From FEB-10 sp963710645 (GTDB taxonomy: Bacteria > Acidobacteriota > Thermoanaerobaculia > Thermoanaerobaculales > Sulfomarinibacteraceae): DNA of 64,000 nt. A model generated the notes under the pieces. That model was not told where the DNA came from and searched no databases. It worked only from the letters and a program-made list of their open reading frames with translations. Location of the stretch: assembly GCA_963710645.1 (NCBI GenBank), contig CAVQBD010000009.1, forward strand, positions 1,798,001 through 1,862,000. The letters are read 5' to 3'. Position numbers and translations under genes: made by a program. Below, one piece after another: positions 37,887 through 46,428 of this stretch. Position 1 is the stretch's first letter. Each line of letters starts with the position of its first letter.

Positions 37887-38126
37887 ATGAGCGATCAGTC
37901 CAAGGAAGAACGTTTCGAAGATCAGCTGGGGAGGCTCGAGGAAATCGTCGCGCGGCTAGAGGACGAGGGGGTGGGCTTGGAGGAGAGCCTTGACCTCTTC
38001 GAGCAGGGCATGGCCCTGGTTCGAAGCTGCCGGTCGAGGCTCGAGACCGTGGAACAACGGGTGGCCAAGCTGATGGAACAGGGTGATGAGGCGACAACCG
38101 AGCCTCTCGATGTTGACATCCCATGA
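37887..38126 (+). CDS. xseB: Exodeoxyribonuclease VII small subunit
   Basis: 79 residues with the family pattern FEDQLGRLEEIVARLEDEG...LEESLDLFEQGMALVRSC. It binds the coiled coil of XseA in a multi-subunit sheath. Its stop overlaps the next start (ATGA), so the prenyl synthase gene is probably translationally coupled. Confidence 0.95.
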   Translation: MSDQSKEERFEDQLGRLEEIVARLEDEGVGLEESLDLFEQGMALVRSCRSRLETVEQRVAKLMEQGDEATTEPLDVDIP

Positions 38127-39019
38127 CCATCGAGCGGCTGCTCGCCCGCGAGCGCGATGCTGTTGAGGCGGCCCTGCGCCGGCTGCTACCGGCGCAGAAT
38201 CTGTGGCACGTTCGACTGCACGATGCCATGTCCTATTCGGTGCTGGCCGGCGGCAAACGCGTCCGGCCGATCCTGGCGCGGCTGAGTTACGCGGCCACCG
38301 GAGGGGACCCCGCTGATATCACCGAGGCGGCATGCGGACTCGAGCTGATCCACACCTATTCACTGGTGCATGACGACCTTCCGGCCATGGATGATGATGT
38401 CTTGCGGCGAGGACGGCCCACGGTGCACGTTGCCTTTGACGAGGCAACCGCCATTCTTGCCGGAGACGCCCTGCTCACAGAGGGGTTCCTGGTGCTCGCC
38501 ACCAGACCGGAGGGTGCGGCATGGGCCGCCCTGCGCGCCGAGGCTGTGGCGGTTGTGGCAGAGGCCATTTCATCCCGCGGCATGGCGGGTGGTCAGATGG
38601 AGGACCTCGAGGCCACGGGCCAGATCGATGGTCCGGCCAAACCGACCGACGAGCGATTGGCGCGAATCCACAACGCCAAAACAGGCCGGCTGATACAGGC
38701 ATCCGTGGAGTTGGGCGCAGTGCTTGGCGGCGTGCAGGACCTGGGGCCCTGGTCTCGGTTCGGAGAACGTCTCGGTCTTGCCTTCCAGATTGCGGACGAC
38801 GTTCTCGACGCCATGGGCACTGCCGAGAAGATCGGCAAGTCACCGGGCAAAGACGCCGAGGCGGGCAAACTCACCTATGTCACCCTCCACGGTGTCGACG
38901 CTGCCCGCAGTAGGCTGGATGAGCTGGAGGCCGAGTTGATCGAAATCGCGTCGTCGCTCGAGGGCGATGACGGTGCCCTTGCGGCCGTGGCGAGGTACGT
39001 CATCCACCGCTCGAACTAG
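38123..39019 (+). CDS. ispA: Polyprenyl (farnesyl/geranylgeranyl) diphosphate synthase
   Basis: 298 residues with both aspartate-rich motifs: the first as LVHDDLPAMDDDVLRRG and the second as IADDVLDAMG, plus KTGRLIQASVELG. It condenses isopentenyl diphosphate with allylic diphosphates for isoprenoid synthesis. The xseA-xseB-ispA order is a common bacterial arrangement, often followed by dxs, which is absent here. Product chain length cannot be set with confidence. Confidence 0.93.
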   Translation: MTIERLLARERDAVEAALRRLLPAQNLWHVRLHDAMSYSVLAGGKRVRPILARLSYAATGGDPADITEAACGLELIHTYSLVHDDLPAMDDDVLRRGRPTVHVAFDEATAILAGDALLTEGFLVLATRPEGAAWAALRAEAVAVVAEAISSRGMAGGQMEDLEATGQIDGPAKPTDERLARIHNAKTGRLIQASVELGAVLGGVQDLGPWSRFGERLGLAFQIADDVLDAMGTAEKIGKSPGKDAEAGKLTYVTLHGVDAARSRLDELEAELIEIASSLEGDDGALAAVARYVIHRSN

Positions 39020-39104
39020 GCAGTAAACAGTAGGCAGTAAGCAGTAGGCAGTAGACAGTACAACGAGCGTACCGACTCTCCGGGCCCTACTCCCTACTGC
39101 CTTG
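39019..39104. repeat. Inverted heptamer-array element (CAGTAGG units)
   Basis: About six CAGTAxx units at exact 7-bp spacing are mirrored by CCTACTCCCTACTGCC near 39088-39103. It begins directly at the ispA stop codon. Confidence 0.85.
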
Positions 39105-39175
39105 TTGCGGACACCATCGACCTGAATGGGCCCAGATCATTGATCGGGCCACGGGGGTTCGGTTAGTCTCGATAC

Positions 39176-42100
39176 ATGCCGAATCGGCGCGTGTGGCTGC
39201 TGCTGCTACTCGCGGTTGTACTCCGTTTGCTCACCCAAGGGTGGGATTCCGGACTGCTCACACCGCACCCCGACGAGCGCCAGGTGGCGTTCGTCTCGGA
39301 GAAGGCTGCGGGCTGGTTCTCCGATCCCGGGTTCTTCGCCTACGGTTCTTTCCACTTCCGGGCTGTACGGGCGATGACCTTCGTGCTCGGCCAGGCTCGA
39401 AACTACGAGGGTCTGCTGCTGGGCGGGAGGGCCCTTTCGCTGCTGGCCTCCATTGTGGCCCTCGTGCTCGGTTGGTGGATGGCCCGACGCGCCTGGGGCC
39501 ATCGAACGGCTGAGCTCTTCCTGCTGTTGATCGCCTTCGTGCCGCTGGACATCCAGCAGTCACACTACGCCACGGTGGAGGCGCACCACGCTGCCTGGGT
39601 CATGCTGGCCCTCGCCGGGTGCTTCTGGCTGGCCACGCGGTCCGGTTGGATCCCAGCTGCGGTGGCAGGCGCCGCGGTTGGCGCCTCGTTGGCCGTCAAA
39701 ATCGCGTCCTTGCCCATGCTGTTGCCCCTCGGGCTGGCACTCTGGATAGGCGGCGGCCGCCGGGACGGCTCTGGCCGGATCGAGCTCGCCGGCGTGGCCG
39801 CGGCGGCGGCGGTGGCGGCCTTCTACCTGGGGCAACCGTGGGCCTTCTTCGAGGCTCGGCCGCCGCTGGTCATGATGGCCGTGGGCGCATCGGTCGTGGC
39901 GTTGGCGTGGCTCGGCCGACGGCTCCGGGGCATTGGCCGATATGGATTGATGACGGTAGCTGCCGGGCTCCTGATTGTCCTGGTGGGGATGACGGTGACG
40001 GGTGTTCTGTGGCAGGCCGACGGATCGGCAGCCACCTCGATTGCAGCCGGACTCGGGCCGTCACTCAATCCCGCATACAGAGCGGGTGTCGGAGAGCAGG
40101 TCGCCATGGTGATGGGCTCCGCGGACCTGCCCTATGTCCGGGTGTACGAAGGGACATTGCCGATCCTCTATCCTCTCCGGGAACTCGGGCGGTGGGGCAT
40201 CGGCCCGATGCTGCTGTTGGTGGTGGTCGGTGCCGTGCTTGTGGGGAGTTGGCGATCCCTTTGGCGTATGGGTCGTTGGTTGGGAAGACGCACCACCCCC
40301 GGAGCGGTGCTGCTGGTGTTGGTGCTCGCCTGGACGGTGCCCATGTCGGTGCGTCTGTCCACCCTCCACGTCAAGTACCTTCGTTATTTCGAGCCACTCG
40401 TGGTGCCCTTTGCCCTGTTGGCCGCGTGGTGGCTCGTGCGGCTGTCGGCCAACTGGCGCCGGCCGGTCATGGGTCTCACGGTGGCAGGCACCGCGCTTTG
40501 GGGGGTCATGTATCTGTGGGCATTCGCGGCGCCCCATCCCCACCGAACCGCGGCGCTGTGGATGAACTCGATGGTGTCCGAAGATCAGATCGTGGCCTTC
40601 GAGCACTGGGACGAAACACTCGGCCTCAAGGCGACATCCCGAATCGATCTCCCGTCCTACGATCTTCCGGATGACGAGGCCAAGGTCCGCCGATGGGGTG
40701 AGGCCCTGGGATCGGCCGACTGGGTGGTCATGACTTCCAACCGGGTGCGTCGAACAGTGCTTGTGAACCGCGACCGATTTCCACGCACCGGACGGCTCTA
40801 CAAGCTTCTGCTGACCGGCGAGGCCGGATACGAGCCGGTGGCACGGGTTGATCGGGCGCCGCGGCTCTTTGGTCTGTTCCGGCCGGTCCAGCTCGCCGAT
40901 GAGAGTTACCTCAACTACGATTTTCCGAGGGTCGTGGTACTGCGCCGAGTCGAGGCTGTGGACGTGGACCGGCTGGTTGAACGCACTGCCCGGCCGCTTC
41001 CATACCTGGAGCAACTCGACGCGGCCGATCTCGAGAGAGTGGCAGTCCAACCCCTCGCGAGAGTGCCCTTCGTACCGGGACCGATCAGCCAGATGATCCA
41101 GCTGATCCTCTGGGGGATCGTCCTGCTGGGCTCTGGGCTGGCCGCCTGGACGCTGCTGCTGCCGGTGGTCCGGTCGTGGCCGGATGCGGGATTCGGTCTG
41201 TCGCTCGTGACCGGGTGGATCGTGCCGGCCTGGGTGATGTGGCTCGGTTCGGAGCTCGGACTATGGCCCGTGGGAGAGGCGACCGCCACCTGGATATTCC
41301 TCGCCATGATTGGAGGAGGAGCCGCTGCCGGTTGGCGAAACCGTCGGTTGATCGCCCGCCTGTGGCCGGTTCGCCGCCGCGGCGTGCTGTTGGTTGCCTC
41401 TGTAGCCGCCGTTGTGTGGCTGACCTTCTGTGTCGTGCGTGCCGGGAATCCGGCCATCTTCTGGGGTGAGAAGCCGATGGACTTCTCGTTCCTGAACGCC
41501 TTCCTGCGCGCTCAAAGCTGGCCGCCGGATGAGCCGTGGATGGCCGGCATGCCCCTTCACTATTACTACTTCGGCCAGGTGCTGGCATCGGTGCCCATCT
41601 TGACCGCGGGGGTTCATCCCGCGGTGGGATACAACCTCATGTCGGCCACCATCCCGGCGTTTGGGGCGGCGTTGTTGGCGGCACTCGGGCTGGCCCTCGC
41701 GAGACGGAGTCGCCTGGGGACGGCCGTCCTGCTGCCTCTGCTCGTGCTGCTCACCGGGAATCTGGCCTGGCCACGGCTGATGGATTTGGCGGGGGATGGT
41801 CGGTGGTTCGATATGTGGTGGGCCACGTCGCGGGTCATTCCCGGTTTTGCCATTGACGAGTATCCACTGTGGACTGCGCTCTTCGCGGATCTCCACGGAC
41901 ACTTCATTGCCCTGCCGGTGCTGTTGATCACCCTGCTGTGGGGCTGGCTGGTGGTTGTCCTCCCAGACCGGCGCTGGTTGGTTGCGGCGGCCCTGGCAGG
42001 GATCTGCGCGGCGGTGCTCGCGGCCACCAATCCTTGGGATATTTTCGTTCTCGCGTCGGCCCTGGCCGTTGGGACCGTGGTGGCGGCCAAGCGTCCGGTC

Positions 42101-44677
42101 AGGGGACTGGTCAGGCTGTTGGCGGCGGGCGCCGCAAGCCTCATGGCGGGACTGCCCTATATCGTTGAGTTGATCGCGGGGATCGGCGCTGGCGCAGGAG
42201 GCCGGGGACTTTTTCTGACCACTGCCGACTTCGCACCGGCGTGGGCGGTATTGGTGCACTTCGGCCAGTTCCTGGTGCCGCTGATCGTGCTCGCCCTCGC
42301 GGTGCTGCTGTCGACCCGAGCCTGGATGGTGGCGCTGCCGGTGGCCGCCGCGGGCGTCGGACTCGGTTTCATGGTGGGGTCGTCGGCAGCGGCGCTGGCT
42401 TTGGCGTCGGCGACGGTGATGGCCATGGCCGCCGTGAAGGCCAGCGGACGCGTCCCGCGCCTGATGTGGTCACTGGCCGGCCTCGCCATGGTAGCGGTGG
42501 CGGCCTGCGAGCGCTTCACCCTCATCGACCGGATGAACACCATCTTCAAGTTCTATAACGGGGCGTGGGTGCTGTTGGCGGTGGCCGTCGGCGGCCTCCT
42601 GATCAGCCAGCGCGGTTGGCGGCGGGCGGTTTTGGCTGCGGTCTGGGTTCCGCTGCAGCTGGTCGCCCTGGTCAATCTGCCCCTCGGGATCGCCCAGGGT
42701 TGGCTGCAGCCGAGGACGCCCTCCCCTCGGCCTACGCTGGACGGACAGGCCTTTCTGGCGGAGGAAGATCCCCAGACGTGGTTCCTGGTTCGCGGCCTGC
42801 AGGGCATGGCGACCCCGCCCGATGTGGTGGCTGAGGCTGCCGACATCGCCTACGCCCAGTTCACCCGCGTGGCCATGCACACCGGCCAGCCGACGGTTGT
42901 GGGCTGGCCATACCACCTGCAGCAGCGCGGGCAGTCCCGGCGGGAGATCGACGCCCGCTATTCCGACCTGCTCGAGCTTTACGCGGGGAGAGACCCGTAT
43001 CTCCGCCGTGGGGTTCTGGATCGCTACCGGGTGCGATGGGTCGCCCTGGCGGATGTGGAGCGACGGACCTATGGGCTGGCTGATTCGGATCCATTCGCCT
43101 CGGTCCCGGGCGTGATTCAGGTGGCGTCGAGGAAGGGTGCTGCACTGTATATGGTGCGGCCTTCGACCATCGACACATCGGGTCCCTCACTGGCGTCTGA
43201 GCGTGAGATCCCGGACGGCGTGCGGGCGTTGGCAACGCTCCCGACCGTCCCGGTGACGGCGGTCCTCGGAGTGGGCCTGGACCATGCGAACGGAACCGTC
43301 GTGATGCCCGATGGCAGTCTCGTCGAACTGGACGCCATGGGCCGGACCTTGCCCCCCGAGGCGGAGTTGCCATGTTCGGCCACCTCGGTGGTCCGACGCC
43401 AGGGTGTGGCTTGGGCCGCCTGTGCTGACGGCAGCCTGTGGCTGCGGGACGGTCGGCTGTGGCGCGCTCTGGGCGTCGTGGAGGGTGCGACCCATCTCGC
43501 TGTGGGTGACGATCTCTGGGCATGGGGCGAGAACGGTCTGTGGCGGCTGCCGAGCGGTGGGTCCTGGACTCGGGTTGGGGACGAAAGCGTTGCCGCAGCT
43601 GCCGCCTTCGGACCCTCTATCGCAATCAGTGATGGCCGGGCGGTGTGGGCCCTCCGCGACGGAGCGAAGCGGCTTGTCGGGGCCCCGTTGGAGGGTGTCC
43701 GAGCCCTGGCATGGCAGGGGGCGTCGCTGTGGGCCCTGACGGAAAGTGGCTTGTACCGCAGTGGTGGAGCCCTGCTGCCGTGGCAGCGTGATCTGGGCGG
43801 GCTCGAAGATATCTCCGCAATCGCTGGTGCGGGCGACCGTCTGTGGCTGGTGCTTGACGACGGGCTCCTCCTCCAGCACGTCAGGCAACGGTGTGGTTCG
43901 CCTTGGCAGGGCTCCGGTCTGGGCGCTGAGCTGGAACAGCCGCGCGGCCTGGTGGTGTCGGACGAGGGGTGGTTTGCCGTTGCCGATACGGGCCATGACC
44001 GGGTGGTCTGGTTCACCATGAGCGGGACCTGTCTCGCATCGGTGGGTGTCGAGGGGAACCAGCCGGGGGCCTTCGTCGAGCCTTCGGGTCTGTCTCTCGG
44101 TGCGGATGGCGCGGTCGCTGTGTGCGACACCTGGAACGGTCGGGTCCAGGTGCTGCGACCCAATGGGTCGATTCAGGTGTTGGGCGCCAATCTCTACGGC
44201 CCGCGTGATGTGTTGTGGGCTCCTGACGGATCCCTGTTCGTGGCCGACACCGGCAACAAGGCCGTTCTCCGCTTCCGGCCTCCCCGCTGGAAACGAGAAG
44301 AGATCCTGCGCTTTCCGGCACCGGTTGTGGGGCTGGCGTGGGTGGACGGCCTGCTGGCGGCCGCGGTGCCCGTTGCCGGCGAGGTGGTGCTCATCGATGT
44401 TGCAGAGGGTGAGGAGGTTCGCCGTCTCCAGGTTCCGGGTTGGCAGAGCGGCGAACAGCAGGAGAGCTACCTGGCGATGCTGCCTTCTGGAGAGTTGTTG
44501 GCGTCGGCGCCGTTCACCGGCGAGCTGTGGCGGATCGATCCATCGGGTGAGCGTGACCCGGTGCGGGTGCCCATGGACCTCCCCGGAGTCACCGGAATCG
44601 CGGTCTTGCCCGACGGTCGGGTCCTGGCCTCCCAGACCTTCGAGCATCGTCTCGTTCAGGTGGACATCGACGAGTGA
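39176..44677 (+). CDS. Giant fusion: GT39-like, DUF2298 (YYY) and NHL/propeller domains
   Basis: 1,833 residues. Residues 1 to about 430 form a polytopic GT39/PMT-like module with an early HPDERQ acidic loop. A soluble linker follows (about 430-640). A second polytopic module with the DUF2298 signature (MDFSFLNAFL...MPLHYYYFGQ, near residue 767-800) extends to about 1,190. A soluble segment (1,190-1,360) and a C-terminal beta-propeller (about 1,360-1,833) come last. The propeller has NHL-like blades such as GLVVSDEGWFAVADTGHDRVVWF and GAVAVCDTWNGRVQVL. DUF2298 proteins are predicted membrane glycosyltransferases, often beside GT39 genes. This fusion probably handles surface polysaccharide or protein glycosylation, but the substrate is unknown. 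No frameshift is seen. Confidence 0.85.
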   Translation: MPNRRVWLLLLLAVVLRLLTQGWDSGLLTPHPDERQVAFVSEKAAGWFSDPGFFAYGSFHFRAVRAMTFVLGQARNYEGLLLGGRALSLLASIVALVLGWWMARRAWGHRTAELFLLLIAFVPLDIQQSHYATVEAHHAAWVMLALAGCFWLATRSGWIPAAVAGAAVGASLAVKIASLPMLLPLGLALWIGGGRRDGSGRIELAGVAAAAAVAAFYLGQPWAFFEARPPLVMMAVGASVVALAWLGRRLRGIGRYGLMTVAAGLLIVLVGMTVTGVLWQADGSAATSIAAGLGPSLNPAYRAGVGEQVAMVMGSADLPYVRVYEGTLPILYPLRELGRWGIGPMLLLVVVGAVLVGSWRSLWRMGRWLGRRTTPGAVLLVLVLAWTVPMSVRLSTLHVKYLRYFEPLVVPFALLAAWWLVRLSANWRRPVMGLTVAGTALWGVMYLWAFAAPHPHRTAALWMNSMVSEDQIVAFEHWDETLGLKATSRIDLPSYDLPDDEAKVRRWGEALGSADWVVMTSNRVRRTVLVNRDRFPRTGRLYKLLLTGEAGYEPVARVDRAPRLFGLFRPVQLADESYLNYDFPRVVVLRRVEAVDVDRLVERTARPLPYLEQLDAADLERVAVQPLARVPFVPGPISQMIQLILWGIVLLGSGLAAWTLLLPVVRSWPDAGFGLSLVTGWIVPAWVMWLGSELGLWPVGEATATWIFLAMIGGGAAAGWRNRRLIARLWPVRRRGVLLVASVAAVVWLTFCVVRAGNPAIFWGEKPMDFSFLNAFLRAQSWPPDEPWMAGMPLHYYYFGQVLASVPILTAGVHPAVGYNLMSATIPAFGAALLAALGLALARRSRLGTAVLLPLLVLLTGNLAWPRLMDLAGDGRWFDMWWATSRVIPGFAIDEYPLWTALFADLHGHFIALPVLLITLLWGWLVVVLPDRRWLVAAALAGICAAVLAATNPWDIFVLASALAVGTVVAAKRPVRGLVRLLAAGAASLMAGLPYIVELIAGIGAGAGGRGLFLTTADFAPAWAVLVHFGQFLVPLIVLALAVLLSTRAWMVALPVAAAGVGLGFMVGSSAAALALASATVMAMAAVKASGRVPRLMWSLAGLAMVAVAACERFTLIDRMNTIFKFYNGAWVLLAVAVGGLLISQRGWRRAVLAAVWVPLQLVALVNLPLGIAQGWLQPRTPSPRPTLDGQAFLAEEDPQTWFLVRGLQGMATPPDVVAEAADIAYAQFTRVAMHTGQPTVVGWPYHLQQRGQSRREIDARYSDLLELYAGRDPYLRRGVLDRYRVRWVALADVERRTYGLADSDPFASVPGVIQVASRKGAALYMVRPSTIDTSGPSLASEREIPDGVRALATLPTVPVTAVLGVGLDHANGTVVMPDGSLVELDAMGRTLPPEAELPCSATSVVRRQGVAWAACADGSLWLRDGRLWRALGVVEGATHLAVGDDLWAWGENGLWRLPSGGSWTRVGDESVAAAAAFGPSIAISDGRAVWALRDGAKRLVGAPLEGVRALAWQGASLWALTESGLYRSGGALLPWQRDLGGLEDISAIAGAGDRLWLVLDDGLLLQHVRQRCGSPWQGSGLGAELEQPRGLVVSDEGWFAVADTGHDRVVWFTMSGTCLASVGVEGNQPGAFVEPSGLSLGADGAVAVCDTWNGRVQVLRPNGSIQVLGANLYGPRDVLWAPDGSLFVADTGNKAVLRFRPPRWKREEILRFPAPVVGLAWVDGLLAAAVPVAGEVVLIDVAEGEEVRRLQVPGWQSGEQQESYLAMLPSGELLASAPFTGELWRIDPSGERDPVRVPMDLPGVTGIAVLPDGRVLASQTFEHRLVQVDIDE

Positions 44678-44686
44678 TCCCGCGCG

Positions 44687-44765
44687 ATTGTGGTGCGGCC
44701 GTCCCGGCTGCGAATTGAATATGATTGATTGCGCTGGACTGCAGGCCGGAGGCCTGCTCCACAAC
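44687..44765. repeat. Double-hairpin repeat, copy 2
   Basis: It has GATTGTGGTGCGGCCGTCCC, then hairpin GCAGGCC-GGA-GGCCTGC, ending CTCCACAAC. It has the same orientation as copy 1 and is inverted relative to copy 3. It starts ten bases after the giant fusion gene. Confidence 0.65.
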
Positions 44766-44796
44766 GTCGCTCCCGTGTGGGCGGGTTGACAACCTT

Positions 44797-44953
44797 CAAC
44801 CTCCCCGGTGCCAGGGCCGACACTCTTGACAATCCCTCCGTCCGTACAACCTCCCCGGTGCCAGGGCCGACACTTTTGACGCTCTGGATCTGTCTGTATC
44901 TGGTATTCGTGTGACGAAAGTGTCCCCAAGTGTCGGCGCTGGCACCGGAGGTT
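44797..44953. repeat. Direct plus inverted GGTGCCAGGGCCGACAC repeats
   Basis: A 28-bp unit (CAACCTCCCCGGTGCCAGGG...) occurs at 44797-44824 and 44847-44874. A near-complement (AGTGTCGGCGCTGGCACCGG) lies at 44929-44953. Together with the preceding double hairpin it fills the 363-base gap before tlyA. Confidence 0.75.
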
Positions 44954-45040
44954 CCCAACGTCGTTCCGGGCGAACGCCGCCGAAAACACCCAACCCGAAA
45001 CTCGAATCCCGGAACCTGCCCTCCGAGCTACCATAGTGTC

Positions 45041-45778
45041 GTGGCCGAGAAGAAACGCCTCGATGTCCTGCTCACCGAGCTGGGCTTGACCGACTCGCGC
45101 TCCCGCGCCCAGGCGCTGGTGATGGCGGGCAAGGTGTCCGTGGACGGTGTGGTGGTCTCCAAAGCGGGATCTGCCACGGCCCTGGACGCCCGGATTCAGC
45201 TGGCGGAGCCCGACCACCCCTACGTGTCGCGCGGCGCCCTCAAGCTTGAAGCGGCACTTGATGCCTTTGACCTTTCGCCAAACGGTCTGGACTGTCTTGA
45301 CGTGGGGGCGTCCACCGGCGGTTTTACCGACCTCATGCTGGCGCGGGGCGCCCGCCGTGTGATTGCCGTTGACGTGGGCCGGGGGCAGCTCGACTGGAGG
45401 CTTCGCAACGACCCGAGGGTGGTGGTGATGGAAGGAATCAACGCGCGCCATCTGGCCGCCGACGACCTGCCGTTCGGGGTAGGTCTGGCCACCGTGGACG
45501 TGTCGTTTATATCGCTGCGGCTGGTGGTGCCGGCGGTGCTGCCGCATTTGGATCGCGGCGGCGCCCTGGTGTGCCTCGTTAAACCTCAGTTCGAGGCGGG
45601 TCGGGATCAGGTGGGTTCGGGCGGGGTGGTCCGGGACGAGGCGATCCGGCGTCGGGTGATCGACGACACGGTGGCGGCGCTCGCCGAGCTCGATCTCGAG
45701 CTGGTGGGGGTCACGCCGTCGCCGATCAGGGGACCCAAGGGGAATCTGGAGGAGCTCGCGGTCTTTTTGAAGAAGTGA
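45041..45778 (+). CDS. tlyA: TlyA-family rRNA 2'-O-methyltransferase
   Basis: 245 residues. The N-terminal S4 RNA-binding domain (RLDVLLTELGLTDSRSRAQALVMAG) is followed by an FtsJ-like methyltransferase fold with SAM motif DVGASTGGFTDLMLARGA and catalytic-region CLVKPQFEAGRD. TlyA methylates 16S and, in some bacteria, 23S rRNA; the older hemolysin label is not supported by mechanism. The start GTG (45041) was chosen because the longer open frame upstream runs through repeat sequence. Confidence 0.92.
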   Translation: MAEKKRLDVLLTELGLTDSRSRAQALVMAGKVSVDGVVVSKAGSATALDARIQLAEPDHPYVSRGALKLEAALDAFDLSPNGLDCLDVGASTGGFTDLMLARGARRVIAVDVGRGQLDWRLRNDPRVVVMEGINARHLAADDLPFGVGLATVDVSFISLRLVVPAVLPHLDRGGALVCLVKPQFEAGRDQVGSGGVVRDEAIRRRVIDDTVAALAELDLELVGVTPSPIRGPKGNLEELAVFLKK

Positions 45779-45830
45779 ATAGTAAGTAGTGAATAGTGAA
45801 TAGCTATGATGAGCGGTGCGAGGTATTGAG

Positions 45831-46235
45831 ATGGCGAATATCGACAAAATGGTGGTGAGTTTTCCCGGTGGCAAGAGGGTTGACGCGAGCTTCGATGTTT
45901 TCACGGTAGAGACCGACCAACCGGTGGATGAGGGTGGCGGCGGCAGCGCCCCTGCGCCCTTCGACCTGTTCATGGCGTCCCTGGCCACCTGCGCGGGAAT
46001 CTACGTTTTGGGCTTTTGTCAGAATCGGGACATACCCACCGACGGGATCCGGGTGGTCCAGCGCCTTGAACGGAATCAGGAGAAGAAGATCGAAGTCGTC
46101 TCCATCAGCATCGAGGTTCCGCCGGAATTCCCCGAGAAGTACCATGCCGCCCTCGTTCGATCGGCGGCCAAGTGCGCAGTCAAGAAGATGATGGAGAGCC
46201 CCCCGGAGTTCAAGATCCAGACCGTCGTTTCCTGA
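45831..46235 (+). CDS. OsmC-family protein
   Basis: 134 residues with the OsmC/Ohr fold pattern: APFDLFMASLATCAGIYVLGFC (the position of one reactive cysteine) and AAKCAVKKMM (the second). Members are usually thiol peroxidases against organic hydroperoxides, but the pattern here is closer to the less characterised YhfA-like branch. A short GTGAATA heptamer run (45778-45806) lies between tlyA and this gene. Confidence 0.85.
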   Translation: MANIDKMVVSFPGGKRVDASFDVFTVETDQPVDEGGGGSAPAPFDLFMASLATCAGIYVLGFCQNRDIPTDGIRVVQRLERNQEKKIEVVSISIEVPPEFPEKYHAALVRSAAKCAVKKMMESPPEFKIQTVVS

Positions 46236-46241
46236 CCGCGA

Positions 46242-46428
46242 CGTCGTAGTGCAGGCCTCCGGCCTGCAATTACACGCTCAATCAAGGGTCGTAATGCAGC
46301 CGAGACGGCCGCACCACAACACCGTTCCGGGAGGGTGGGGGTCTTCGTTCTGTGTTTTTCGATTCTCGATTCGGCCGGGTGGGCGGGAATTCAAAATTCA
46401 AAACTGAGAACTAAGAATTGAAAACCTA
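46242..46428. repeat. Double-hairpin repeat copy 3 plus heptamer run
   Basis: 46242-46320 is the inverted copy of the double-hairpin repeat (GCAGGCC-TCC-GGCCTGC, then GCAGCCG-AGA-CGGCCGC, ending CCACAAC). 46352-46428 carries period-7 runs (CGATTCT, ATTCAAA units) around a GGGTGGGCGGG block. Confidence 0.65.

Noticed and set aside
45041..45778. Hemolysin
   Set aside because: The label is historical; the S4 plus FtsJ domains indicate an rRNA methyltransferase.
43187..45988. 933-codon minus-strand frame opposite the giant fusion and tlyA
   Set aside because: It spans three intergenic repeats and two real genes, has no domain, and arises from high GC.
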